Assembly (NCBI GenBank): GCA_030035585.1
Contig: CM057475.1
Span: 124,001 to 188,000 of the forward strand
From: Dugong dugon
Taxonomy: Eukaryota; Chordata; Mammalia; Sirenia; Dugongidae
DNA: 64,000 nt
Direction of reading: 5' to 3'
Positions 49,499-62,600 of this stretch are shown here, in pieces. The number at the start of each line of letters is the position of its first letter. Within the stretch, counting starts at the first letter, position 1. The translations under genes were made by a program, and so were the position numbers. Below the pieces are notes generated by a model. The model was not told the DNA's origin. It ran no database searches and saw only the letters and a list, made by a program, of their open reading frames with translations.

Positions 49499-50180
49499 GA
49501 TTCAGTTAAGCAGCTTGAGGGAAACGCTAAGTTTTGGTTTCTCTTTCATGTTGTGAAAGGGGAACTTAAACCTATTGCTAACAAAGTTTTTACTCAGGAG
49601 AACTAGGGTTTTGCCTCCTTCGCGTTCCAGAACGGGAGAAACGCGGTTTCTCTTCTCCTTCGGCGATAACGTCCGTAAAGCCCTATTCTCAGCTACGCAG
49701 CACAGAATGCCACCAGGAATGCTGGAAAGCCTGAACGGCTAAAACTAGTTGAAAGGGAAAAAAGTCTTAGGCTGTACCCAGGTAGACAATGCACAGGCAA
49801 CGTTCTTAGGCATGTAACACAGAGGGACTTTCAAACACAGAAAGTGAATCGTGCTCCGTGCATCCCCAGGCTGAGAGCAACAAGCTCATGCTTTGTCCTC
49901 AGGCTGGGAAGAAGCTACATGCTCCTGTTAAGCACACAGGCTTTAGTCAGCAAAACCGAACCTCTTCTGCTGTCCTCTAGCTGAAGGCAGACAATCTACC
50001 TGTTTGGCTTTGAAAGCCAGTAGTACCTTCTTTCCTGTTAGGCAAAATTCCCTTTGAAAACCAGGAGATTCAAACACTTGCTAGGCCTGCACTCTCCAGC
50101 CTTCCCCAAGCAGGGAATATTGGAGATAGCAGCTTGTGCTGGCCGGACACTTTCTTCTAACAAAACTGAAAACTTAAGTA
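49499..50180 (+). repeat. Hybrid monomer C/E (HOR copy 9)
   Basis: The unit follows B as C should and has the C-type gaaacgct (G at 49526). It then shows the E-type ttttgg (G at 49537), acctattgctaac and all later E markers. The switch is confined to about 11 bases. Monomers C (rest) and D are lost. Because the C-derived tract is so short, a B-end to E-start exchange with one base change is an alternative. Confidence 0.85.
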
Positions 50181-51526
50181 GATTCAGTTAAGCAGCTTGA
50201 GGGAAACGCTAAGTTTTGCTTTCTCTTTCATATGGTTAATAGGGAACTTAAACCTACTGCTAACAAAGTTTTTACTCAGGGGAACTACGGTTTTGCCTCC
50301 CTCGCGTTCCAGAATGGGAGGAACGCGGTTTCTCTTCTCCTTTAGCGATACCGTGGTAAAGCCCTAATCTCATCTACGCAGCACAGAATGCCTCCCGGAA
50401 TGCTAGAAAGCCTGAACGGCTTCAACTAGTTGAAAGGGAAAAAAGTCTTAGGCTTTATCCAGGTAGACAATGCACAGGCAACGTTCTTAGGCATGTAACA
50501 CAGAGGGACTTTCAAACACAGAAAGTGAATCGTGCTCCGTTCCTCCCCAGACTGAGAGCAACAAGCTCTTGTTTTCCCTTTCAGGCAGGGAAGAAGCTAC
50601 ATGCTGGTGTTAAGCACACAAGCTTTAGTTAGCAAAACTGAACCTCTTCTGCTGTCCTCTAGCTGAAGGCAGACAATCTACCTGTTTGGCTTTGAAAGCC
50701 AGTACTACCTTCTTTCCTGATAGGCAAAATTCCCTTTGAAAACCAGGGGATTCAAACACTTGCTAGGCCTGCACTCTCCAGCCTTCTCCCAAGCAGGGAA
50801 CATTGGAGAAAGCAGCTTGTGCTGGCCGGACACTCTCTTCTAAGATTCAGTTAAGCAGCTTGAGGGAAACGCTAAGTTTTGGTTTCTCTTTCATCTTGTG
50901 AAAGGGGAACTTAAACCTACTGCTAACAAATTTTCTACTCAGGAGAACTAGGGTTTTGCCTCCTTCGCGTTCCAGAACGGGAGAAACGCGGTTTCTCTTC
51001 TCCTTTGGCGATACCGTCTGTAAAGCGGTATTCTCAGCCGCGCAGCCCAGAATACCTCCCGGAATGCTAGAAAGCCTCACCGGCTTCAACTGCTTGAAAG
51101 GGAGAAACGTCATACGCTTTATCAAAGTAGACAATGCACAGGATCTGTCTTAGGCATGTAACACAGAGGGACTTTCAAACACAGAAAGTGAATCGTGCTC
51201 CCTTCATCCCCAGACTGAGAGCAACAAGCTCTTGCTTTCCCTTTCAGGCAGGAAAGAAGCTACATGCTCCTGTTAAGCTCACAAGCTTTAGCCAGCAAAA
51301 CCGAACCTCTTCCGCTTTCCTCTCGCTGAAGGCAGACAATCTACCTGTTTGGCTTTGAAAGGCAATAGTACCTTCATTCCTGGTAGGCAAAATTCCCTTT
51401 GAAAACCAGGGGATTCAAATACTTGCTAGGCATGCACTCTCCAGCCTTCTCCCAAGCAGGGAACATTGGAGAAAGCAGCTTGTGCTGGCCGGACACTTTT
51501 TTCTAAGAAATCTGAAAAGTTAAGTA

Positions 51527-52207
51527 GATTCAGTTAAGCAGCTTGAAGGAGAACGCTATCCTTTGCTTTCTCTTTCATATGGTGAGTAGGGAACTTAAAT
51601 CTACTGCTAACAAAATTTTTACTCAGGGGAACTAGGGTTTTGCCTCCCTCGCGTTCCGAAAGGGAGAAACGTGGTTTCTCTTCTCCTTTAGCGATACCGT
51701 TGTAAAGCCCTATTCTCAGCTACGCAGCACAGAATGCCACCAGGAATGCTGGAAAGCCTGAACGGCTAAAACTAGTTGAAAGGGAAAAAAGTCTTAGGCT
51801 GTACCCAGGTAGACAATGCACAGGCAACGTTCTTAGGCATGTAACACAGAGGGACTTTCAAACACAGAAAGTGAATCGTGCTCCGTGCATCCCCAGGCTG
51901 AGAGCAACAAGCTCATGCTTTGTCCTCAGGCTGGGAAGAAGCTACATGCTCCTGTTAAGCACACAGGCTTTAGTCAGCAAAACCGAACCTCTTCTGCTGT
52001 CCTCTAGCTGAAGGCAGACAATCTACCTGTTTGGCTTTGAAAGCCAGTAGTACCTTCTTTCCTGTTAGGCAAAATTCCCTTTGAAAACCAGGAGATTCAA
52101 ACACTTGCTAGGCCTGCACTCTCCAGCCTTCCCCAAGCAGGGAATATTGGAGATAGCAGCTTGTGCTGGCCGGACACTTTCTTCTAACAAAACTGAAAAC
52201 TTAAGTA
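51527..52207 (+). repeat. Hybrid monomer H/E (HOR copy 9)
   Basis: H markers (gaaggagaacgctatcc, ttccgaaagg, ccgttgtaaag) run to T at 51701. E markers start with A at 51739 (gaatgccaccagg) and continue (ggctaaaactag, gctgtacccagg). The exchange lies in the shared bases between them. The remainder of H, a whole A-D set and the start of E are missing, which is five monomer lengths. Confidence 0.92.
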
Positions 52208-54235
52208 GATTCAGTTAAGCAGCTTGAGGGAAACGCTAAGTTTTGCTTTCTCTTTCATATGGTTAATAGGGAACTTAAACCTACTGCTAACAAAGTTTTT
52301 ACTCAGGGGAACTACGGTTTTGCCTCCCTCGCGTTCCAGAATGGGAGGAACGCGGTTTCTCTTCTCCTTTAGCGATACCGTGGTAAAGCCCTAATCTCAT
52401 CTACGCAGCACAGAATGCCTCCCGGAATGCTAGAAAGCCTGAACGGCTTCAACTAGTTGAAAGGGAAAAAAGTCTTAGGCTTTATCCAGGTAGACAATGC
52501 ACAGGCAACGTTCTTAGGCATGTAACACAGAGGGACTTTCAAACACAGAAAGTGAATCGTGCTCCGTTCCTCCCCAGACTGAGAGCAACAAGCTCTTGTT
52601 TTCCCTTTCAGGCAGGGAAGAAGCTACATGCTGGTGTTAAGCACACAAGCTTTAGTTAGCAAAACTGAACCTCTTCTGCTGTCCTCTAGCTGAAGGCAGA
52701 CAATCTACCTGTTTGGCTTTGAAAGCCAGTACTACCTTCTTTCCTGATAGGCAAAATTCCCTTTGAAAACCAGGGGATTCAAACACTTGCTAGGCCTGCA
52801 CTCTCCAGCCTTCTCCCAAGCAGGGAACATTGGAGAAAGCAGCTTGTGCTGGCCGGACACTCTCTTCTAAGATTCAGTTAAGCAGCTTGAGGGAAACGCT
52901 AAGTTTTGTTTTCTCTTTCATCTTGTGAAAGGGGAACTTAAACCTACTGCTAACAAATTTTCTACTCAGGAGAACTAGGGTTTTGCCTCCTTCGCGTTCC
53001 AGAACGGGAGAAACGCGGTTTCTCTTCTCCTTTGGCGATACCGTCTGTAAAGCGGTATTCTCAGCCGCGCAGCCCAGAATACCTCCCGGAATGCTAGAAA
53101 GCCTCACCGGCTTCAACTGCTTGAAAGGGAGAAACGTCATACGCTTTATCAAAGTAGACAATGCACAGGATCTGTCTTAGGCATGTAACACAGAGGGACT
53201 TTCAAACACAGAAAGTGAATCGTGCTCCCTTCATCCCCAGACTGAGAGCAACAAGCTCTTGCTTTCCCTTTCAGGCAGGAAAGAAGCTACATGCTCGTGT
53301 TAAGCTCACAAGCTTTAGCCAGCAAAACCGAACCTCTTCCGCTTTCCTCTCGCTGAAGGCAGACAATCTACCTGTTTGGCTTTGAAAGGCAATAGTACCT
53401 TCATTCCTGGTAGGCAAAATTCCCTTTGAAAACCAGGGGATTCAAATACTTGCTAGGCATGCACTCTCCAGCCTTCTCCCAAGCAGGGAACATTGGAGAA
53501 AGCAGCTTGTGCTGGCCGGACACTTTTTTCTAAGAAATCTGAAAAGTTAAGTAGATTCAGTTAAGCAGCTTGAAGGAGAACGCTATCCTTTGCTTTCTCT
53601 TTCATATGGTGAGTAGGGAACTTAAATCTACTGCTAACAAAATTTTTACTCAGGGGAACTAGGGTTTTGCCTCCCTCGCGTTCCAAAAGGGAGAAACGTG
53701 GTTTCTCTTCTCCTTTAGCGATACCGTTGTAAAGCCCTATTCTCAGCTACGCAGCACAGAATGCCTCCCGGAATGCTAGAAAGCCTGAACGGCTTCAACT
53801 AGTTGAAAGGGACAAAAGTCTTCGGCTTTATCCAGGTAGACAATGCACAGGCAACGTTCTTAGGCATGTAACACAGAGGGACTTTCAAACACAGAAAGTG
53901 AATCGTGCTCCCTTCATCCCCAGACTGAGAGCAACAAGCTCTTGCTTTCCCATTCACGCAGGGAAGAAGCTACATGCTGGTGTTAAGCACACAAGCTTTA
54001 GTTAGCAAAACTGAACCTCTTCTGCAGTCCTCTAGCTGAAGGCAGACAATCTACCTGTTTGGCTTTGAAAGCCAGTAGTACCTTCATTCCAGGTAGGCAA
54101 AATTCCCTTTGAAAACCAGGGGATTCAAATACTTGCTAGGCCTGCCCTCTCCAGCCTTCCCCAAGCAGGGAACATTGCAGAAAGCAGCTTGTGCTGGCCG
54201 GACACTCTCTTCTAACAAAACTGAAAACTTAAGTA

Positions 54236-57200
54236 GATTCAGTTAAGCAGCTTGAGGGAAAGGCTATGTTTTGCTTTCTCTTTCATGTTGTGAACGGGGA
54301 ACTTAAACCTACTGCTAACAAATTTTTTACTCAGGACAACTACGGTTTTGCCTCCTTCGCGTTCGAAAACGGTAGAAACGCGGTTTCTCTTCTCCTTTGG
54401 CGATACCGTCTGTAAAGCCCTATTCTCAGCTACGCAGCACAGAATGCCTCCCGGAATGCTGGAAAGCCTGAACGGCTTCAACTAGTGGAAAGGGAGAAAT
54501 GTCATAAGCTTTATCCACGTAGACAATGCACAGGCAACGTTCTTAGGCATGTAACACAGAGGGACTTTCAAACACAGAAAGTGAATCGTGCTCCGTTCAT
54601 CCCCAGGCTGAGAGCAACAAGCTCATGCTTTCTCTTTCAGGCAGGGAAGAAGCTACATGCTCGTGTTAAGCACACAAGCTATAGTCAGCAAAACTGAACC
54701 TGTTCTGCTGTCCTCTAGCTGAAGGTAGACAATCTACCTGTTTGTCTTTGAAAGCCACTGGTACCTTCATTCCTGGTAGGCAAAATTCCCTTTGAAAACC
54801 AGGGGATTCAAATACTTGCTAGGCCTGCACTCTCCAGCCTTCTCCCAAGCAGGGAACATTGGAGAAAGCAGCTTGTGCTGGCCGGACACTCTCTTCTAAC
54901 AAAACTGAAAACTTAAGTAGATTCAGTTAAGCAGCTTGAGGGAAGCGCTATGTTTTGCTTTCTCTTTCATGTTGTGAACGGGGAACTTAAACCTACTGCT
55001 AACAAATTTTTTACTCAGAACAACTACGTTTTTGCCTCCTTCGCGTTCGAGAACGGGAGTAACGCGGTTTCTCTTCTCCTTTGGCGATAACGTCTGTAAA
55101 GCCCTATTCTCAGCTACGCAGCACAGAATGCCTCCCGGAATGCTGGAAAGCCTGAACGGCTTCAACTAGTGGAAAGGGAGAAATGTCATAAGCTTTATCC
55201 ACGTAGACAACGCACAGGCAACGTTCTTAGGCATGTAACACAGAGGGACTTTCAAACACAGAAAGTGAATCGTGCTCCGTTCATCCCCAGGCTGAGAGCA
55301 ACAAGCTCATGCTTTCTCTTTCAGGCAGGGAATAAGCTACATGCTCCTGTTAAGCACACAAGCTTTAGTCAGCAAAACCGAATCTCTTCTGCTGTTCTCT
55401 AGCTGAAGGCAGACAATCTACCTGTTTGGCTTTGAAAGCCAGTAGTACCTTCATTCCAGGTAGGCAAAATTCCCTTTGAAAACCAGCGGAATCAAATACT
55501 TCCTAGGCCTGCACTCTCCAGCCTTCCCCAAGCAGGGAATATTGGAGATAGCAGCTTGTGCTGGCCGGACACTTTCTTCTAACAAAACTGAAAACTTAAG
55601 TAGATTCAGTTAAGCAGCTTGAGGGAAACGCTAAGTTTTGCTTTCTCTTTCATATGGTTAATAGGGAACTTAAACCTACTGCTAACAAAGTTTTTACTCA
55701 GGGGAACTACGGTTTTGCCTCCCTCGCGTTCCAGAATGGGAGGAACGCGGTTTCTCTTCTCCTTTAGCGATACCGTGGTAAAGCCCTAATCTCATCTACG
55801 CAGCACAGAATGCCTCCCGGAATGCTAGAAAGCCTGAACGGCTTCAACTAGTTGAAAGGGAAAAAAGTCTTAGGCTTTATCCAGGTAGACAATGCACAGG
55901 CAACGTTCTTAGGCATGTAACACAGAGGGACTTTCAAACACAGAAAGTGAATCGTGCTCCGTTCCTCCCCAGACTGAGAGCAACAAGCTCTTGTTTTCCC
56001 TTTCAGGCAGGGAAGAAGCTACATGCTGGTGTTAAGCACACAAGCTTTAGTTAGCAAAACTGAACCTCTTCTGCTGTCCTCTAGCTGAAGGCAGACAATC
56101 TACCTGTTTGGCTTTGAAAGCCAGTACTACCTTCTTTCCTGATAGGCAAAATTCCCTTTGAAAACCAGGGGATTCTAACACTTGCTAGGCCTGCACTCTC
56201 CAGCCTTCTCCCAAGCAGGGAACATTGGAGAAAGCAGCTTGTGCTGGCCGGACACTCTCTTCTAAGATTCAGTTAAGCAGCTTGAGGGAAACGCTAAGTT
56301 TTGGTTTCTCTTTCATCTTGTGAAAGGGGAACTTAAACCTACTGCTAACAAATTTTCTACTCAGGAGAACTAGGGTTTTGCCTCCTTCGCGTTCCAGAGC
56401 GGGAGAAACGCGGTTTCTCTTCTCCTTTGGCGATACCGTCTGTAAAGCGGTATTCTCAGCCGCGCAGCCCAGAATACCTCCCGGAATGCTAGAAAGCCTC
56501 ACCGGCTTCAACTGCTTGAAAGGGAGAAACATCATACGCTTTATCAAAGTAGACAATGCACAGGATCTGTCTTAGGCATGTAACACAGAGGGACTTTCAA
56601 ACACAGAAAGTGAATCGTGCTCCGTTCATCCCCAGACTGAGAGCAACAATCTCTTGCTTTCCCTTTCAGGCAGAGAAGAAGCTACATGCTGGTGTTAAGC
56701 ACACAAGCTTTAGTTAGCAAAACTGAACCTCTTCTGCTGTCCTCTAGCTGAAGGCAGACAATCTACCTGTTTGGCTTTGAAAGCCAATACTACCTTCATT
56801 CCTGGTAGGCAAACTTCCCTTTGAAAACCAGGGGATTCAAATACTTGCTAGGCCTGCACTCTCCAGCCTTTTCCCAAGCAGGGAACATTGGAGATAGCAG
56901 CTTGTGCTGGCCGGACACTTTCTTCTAACAAAACTGAAAACTTAAGTAGATTCAGTTAAGCAGCTTGAGGGAAACTCTAAGTTTTGGTTTCTCTTTCATG
57001 TTGTGAAAGGGGAACTTAAACCTATTGCTAACAAAGTTTTTACTCAGGAGAACTAGGGTTTTGCCTCCTTCGCGTTCCAGAACGGGAGAAACGCGGTTTC
57101 TCTTCTCCTTCGGCGATAACGTCCGTAAAGCCCTATTCTCAGCTACGCAGCACAGAATGCCACCAGGAATGCTGGAAAGCCTGAACGGCTAAAACTAGTT

Positions 57201-59658
57201 GAAAGGGAAAAAAGTCTTAGGCTGTACCCAGGTAGACAATGCACAGGCAACGTTCTTAGGCATGTAACACAGAGGGACTTTCAAACACAGAAAGTGAATC
57301 GTGCTCCGTGCATCCCCAGGCTGAGAGCAACAAGCTCATGCTTTGTCCTCAGGCTGGGAAGAAGCTACATGCTCCTGTTAAGCACACAGGCTTTAGTCAG
57401 CAAAACCGAACCTCTTCTGCTGTCCTCTAGCTGAAGGCAGACAATCTACCTGTTTGGCTTTGAAAGCCAGTAGTACCTTCTTTCCTGTTAGGCAAAATTC
57501 CCTTTGAAAACCAGGAGATTCAAACACTTGCTAGGCCTGCACTCTCCAGCCTTCCCCAAGCAGGGAATATTGGAGATAGCAGCTTGTGCTGGCCGGACAC
57601 TTTCTTCTAACAAAACTGAAAACTTAAGTAGATTCAGTTAAGCAGCTTGAGGGAAACGCTAAGTTTTGCTTTCTCTTTCATATGGTTAATAGGGAACTTA
57701 AACCTACTGCTAACAAAGTTTTTACTCAGGGGAACTACGGTTTTGCCTCCCTCGCGTTCCAGAATGGGAGGAACGCGGTTTCTCTTCTCCTTTAGCGATA
57801 CCGTGGTAAAGCCCTAATCTCATCTACGCAGCACAGAATGCCTCCCGGAATGCTAGAAAGCCTGAACGGCTTCAACTAGTTGAAAGGGAAAAAAGTCTTA
57901 GGCTTTATCCAGGTAGACAATGCACAGGCAACGTTCTTAGGCATGTAACACAGAGGGACTTTCAAACACAGAAAGTGAATCGTGCTCCGTTCCTCCCCAG
58001 ACTGAGAGCAACAAGCTCTTGTTTTCCCTTTCAGGCAGGGAAGAAGCTACATGCTGGTGTTAAGCACACAAGCTTTAGTTAGCAAAACTGAACCTCTTCT
58101 GCTGTCCTCTAGCTGAAGGCAGACAATCTACCTGTTTGGCTTTGAAAGCCAGTACTACCTTCTTTCCTGATAGGCAAAATTCCCTTTGAAAACCAGGGGA
58201 TTCAAACACTTGCTAGGCCTGCACTCTCCAGCCTTCTCCCAAGCAGGGAACATTGGAGAAAGCAGCTTGTGCTGGCCGGACACTCTCTTCTAAGATTCAG
58301 TTAAGCAGCTTGAGGGAAACGCTAAGTTTTGGTTTCTCTTTCATCTTGTGAAAGGGGAACTTAAACCTACTGCTAACAAATTTTCTACTCAGGAGAACTA
58401 GGGTTTTGCCTCCTTCGCGTTCCAGAACGGGAGAAACGCGGTTTCTCTTCTCCTTTGGCGATACCGTCTGTAAAGCGGTATTCTCAGCCGCGCAGCCCAG
58501 AATACCTCCCGGAATGCTAGAAAGCCTCACCGGCTTCAACTGCTTGAAAGGGAGAAACGTCATACGCTTTATCAAAGTAGACAATGCACAGGATCTGTCT
58601 TAGGCATGTAACACAGAGGGACTTTCAAACACAGAAAGTGAATCGTGCTCCCTTCATCCCCAGACTGAGAGCAACAAGCTCTTGCTTTCCCTTTCAGGCA
58701 GGAAAGAAGCTACATGCTCCTGTTAAGCTCACAAGCTTTAGCCAGCAAAACCGAACCTCTTCCGCTTTCCTCTCGCTGAAGGCAGACAATCTACCTGTTT
58801 GGCTTTGAAAGGCAATAGTACCTTCATTCCTGGTAGGCAAAATTCCCTTTGAAAACCAGGGGATTCAAATACTTGCTAGGCATGCACTCTCCAGCCTTCT
58901 CCCAAGCAGGGAACATTGGAGAAAGCAGCTTGTGCTGGCCGGACACTTTTTTCTAAGAAATCTGAAAAGTTAAGTAGATTCAGTTAAGCAGCTTGAAGGA
59001 GAACGCTATCCTTTGCTTTCTCTTTCATATGGTGAGTAGGGAACTTAAATCTACTGCTAACAAAATTTTTACTCAGGGGAACTAGGGTTTTGCCTCCCTC
59101 GCGTTCCGAAAGGGAGAAACGTGGTTTCTCTTCTCCTTTAGCGATACCGTTGTAAAGCCCTATTCTCAGCTACGCAGCACAGAATGCCTCCCGGAATGCT
59201 AGAAAGCCTGAACGGCTTCAACTAGTTGAAAGGGACAAAAGTCTTCGGCTTTATCCAGGTAGACAATGCACAGGCAACGTTCTTAGGCATGTAACACAGA
59301 GGGACTTTCAAACACAGAAAGTGAATCGTGCTCCCTTCATCCCCAGACTGAGAGCAACAAGCTCTTGCTTTCCCATTCACGCAGGGAAGAAGCTACATGC
59401 TGGTGTTAAGCACACAAGCTTTAGTTAGCAAAACTGAACCTCTTCTGCAGTCCTCTAGCTGAAGGCAGACAATCTACCTGTTTGGCTTTGAAAGCCAGTA
59501 GTACCTTCATTCCAGGTAGGCAAAATTCCCTTTGAAAACCAGGGGATTCAAATACTTGCTAGGCCTGCCCTCTCCAGCCTTCCCCAAGCAGGGAACATTG
59601 CAGAAAGCAGCTTGTGCTGGCCGGACACTCTCTTCTAACAAAACTGAAAACTTAAGTA
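54236..59658 (+). repeat. HOR copy 10 (8 monomers, 5,423 bp)
   Basis: Monomer starts: A 54236, B 54920, C 55603, D 56266, E 56949, F 57631, G 58294, H 58977. D carries the gagaaacatcatacgc variant shared only with copy 7. G/H class: gttttggtttc, atgctcctg, ttccgaaagg. Confidence 0.95.
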
Positions 59659-62600
59659 GATTCAGTTAAGCAGCTTGAGGGAAAGGCTATGTTTTGCTTT
59701 CTCTTTCATGTTGTGAACGGGGAACTTAAACCTACTGCTAACAAATTTTTTACTCAGGACAACTACGGTTTTGCCTCCTTCGCGTTCGAAAACGGTAGAA
59801 ACGCGGTTTCTCTTCTCCTTTGGCGATACCGTCTGTAAAGCCCTATTCTCAGCTACGCAGCACAGAATGCCTCCCGGAATGCTGGAAAGCCTGAACGGCT
59901 TCAACTAGTGGAAAGGGAGAAATGTCATAAGCTTTATCCACGTAGACAATGCACAGGCAACGTTCTTAGGCATGTAACACAGAGGGACTTTCAAACACAG
60001 AAAGTGAATCGTGCTCCGTTCATCCCCAGGCTGAGAGCAACAAGCTCATGCTTTCTCTTTCAGGCAGGGAAGAAGCTACATGCTCGTGTTAAGCACACAA
60101 GCTATAGTCAGCAAAACTGAACCTGTTCTGCTGTCCTCTAGCTGAAGGTAGACAATCTACCTGTTTGTCTTTGAAAGCCACTGGTACCTTCATTCCTGGT
60201 AGGCAAAATTCCCTTTGAAAACCAGGGGATTCAAATACTTGCTAGGCCTGCACTCTCCAGCCTTCTCCCAAGCAGGGAACATTGGAGAAAGCAGCTTGTG
60301 CTGGCCGGACACTCTCTTCTAACAAAACTGAAAACTTAAGTAGATTCAGTTAAGCAGCTTGAGGGAAGCGCTATGTTTTGCTTTCTCTTTCATGTTGTGA
60401 ACGGGGAACTTAAACCTACTGCTAACAAATTTTTTACTCAGAACAACTACGTTTTTGCCTCCTTCGCGTTCGAGAACGGGAGTAACGCGGTTTCTCTTCT
60501 CCTTTGGCGATAACGTCTGTAAAGCCCTATTCTCAGCTACGCAGCACAGAATGCCTCCCGGAATGCTGGAAAGCCTGAACGGCTTCAACTAGTGGAAAGG
60601 GAGAAATGTCATAAGCTTTATCCACGTAGACAACGCACAGGCAACGTTCTTAGGCATGTAACACAGAGGGACTTTCAAACACAGAAAGTGAATCGTGCTC
60701 CGTTCATCCCCAGGCTGAGAGCAACAAGCTCATGCTTTCTCTTTCAGGCAGGGAATAAGCTACATGCTCCTGTTAAGCACACAAGCTTTAGTCAGCAAAA
60801 CCGAATCTCTTCTGCTGTTCTCTAGCTGAAGGCAGACAATCTACCTGTTTGGCTTTGAAAGCCAGTAGTACCTTCATTCCAGGTAGGCAAAATTCCCTTT
60901 GAAAACCAGCGGAATCAAATACTTCCTAGGCCTGCACTCTCCAGCCTTCCCCAAGCAGGGAATATTGGAGATAGCAGCTTGTGCTGGCCGGACACTTTCT
61001 TCTAACAAAACTGAAAACTTAAGTAGATTCAGTTAAGCAGCTTGAGGGAAACGCTAAGTTTTGCTTTCTCTTTCATATGGTTAATAGGGAACTTAAACCT
61101 ACTGCTAACAAAGTTTTTACTCAGGGGAACTACGGTTTTGCCTCCCTCGCGTTCCAGAATGGGAGGAACGCGGTTTCTCTTCTCCTTTAGCGATACCGTG
61201 GTAAAGCCCTAATCTCATCTACGCAGCACAGAATGCCTCCCGGAATGCTAGAAAGCCTGAACGGCTTCAACTAGTTGAAAGGGAAAAAAGTCTTAGGCTT
61301 TATCCAGGTAGACAATGCACAGGCAACGTTCTTAGGCATGTAACACAGAGGGACTTTCAAACACAGAAAGTGAATCGTGCTCCGTTCCTCCCCAGACTGA
61401 GAGCAACAAGCTCTTGTTTTCCCTTTCAGGCAGGGAAGAAGCTACATGCTGGTGTTAAGCACACAAGCTTTAGTTAGCAAAACTGAACCTCTTCTGCTGT
61501 CCTCTAGCTGAAGGCAGACAATCTACCTGTTTGGCTTTGAAAGCCAGTACTACCTTCTTTCCTGATAGGCAAAATTCCCTTTGAAAACCAGGGGATTCAA
61601 ACACTTGCTAGGCCTGCACTCTCCAGCCTTCTCCCAAGCAGGGAACATTGGAGAAAGCAGCTTGTGCTGGCCGGACACTCTCTTCTAAGATTCAGTTAAG
61701 CAGCTTGAGGGAAACGCTAAGTTTTGGTTTCTCTTTCATCTTGTGAAAGGGGAACTTAAACCTACTGCTAACAAATTTTCTACTCAGGAGAACTAGGGTT
61801 TTGCCTCCTTCGCGTTCCAGAGCGGGAGAAACGCGGTTTCTCTTCTCCTTTGGCGATACCGTCTGTAAAGCGGTATTCTCAGCCGCGCAGCCCAGAATAC
61901 CTCCCGGAATGCTAGAAAGCCTCACCGGCTTCAACTGCTTGAAAGGGAGAAACGTCATACGCTTTATCAAAGTAGACAATGCACAGGATCTGTCTTAGGC
62001 ATGTAACACAGAGGGACTTTCAAACACAGAAAGTGAATCGTGCTCCGTTCATCCCCAGACTGAGAGCAACAATCTCTTGCTTTCCCTTTCAGGCAGAGAA
62101 GAAGCTACATGCTGGTGTTAAGCACACAAGCTTTAGTTAGCAAAACTGAACCTCTTCTGCTGTCCTCTAGCTGAAGGCAGACAATCTACCTGTTTGGCTT
62201 TGAAAGCCAATACTACCTTCATTCCTGGTAGGCAAACTTCCCTTTGAAAACCAGGGGATTCAAATACTTGCTAGGCCTGCACTCTCCAGCCTTTTCCCAA
62301 GCAGGGAACATTGGAGATAGCAGCTTGTGCTGGCCGGACACTTTCTTCTAACAAAACTGAAAACTTAAGTAGATTCAGTTAAGCAGCTTGAGGGAAACTC
62401 TAAGTTTTGGTTTCTCTTTCATGTTGTGAAAGGGGAACTTAAACCTATTGCTAACAAAGTTTTTACTCAGGAGAACTAGGGTTTTGCCTCCTTCGCGTTC
62501 CAGAACGGGAGAAACGCGGTTTCTCTTCTCCTTCGGCGATAACGTCCGTAAAGCCCTATTCTCAGCTACGCAGCACAGAATGCCACCAGGAATGCTGGAA

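Larger units (their letters stand above)
48132..54235 (+). repeat. HOR copy 9 (9 monomers, 6,104 bp, doubly rearranged)
   Basis: Monomer starts: A 48132, B 48816, C/E hybrid 49499, F 50181, G 50844, H/E hybrid 51527, F 52208, G 52871, H 53554. The order A-B-E-F-G-H/E-F-G-H is what two adjacent 8-mers become after two deletions: 2 monomers at C/E and 5 monomers at H/E (16 minus 7 gives 9). The two G/H sets differ in variant class: the first G is gttttggtttc/atgctcctg and the second gttttgttttc/atgctcgtg. They therefore come from different ancestral HOR copies. A private base is C at 49362 in B. Confidence 0.92.
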
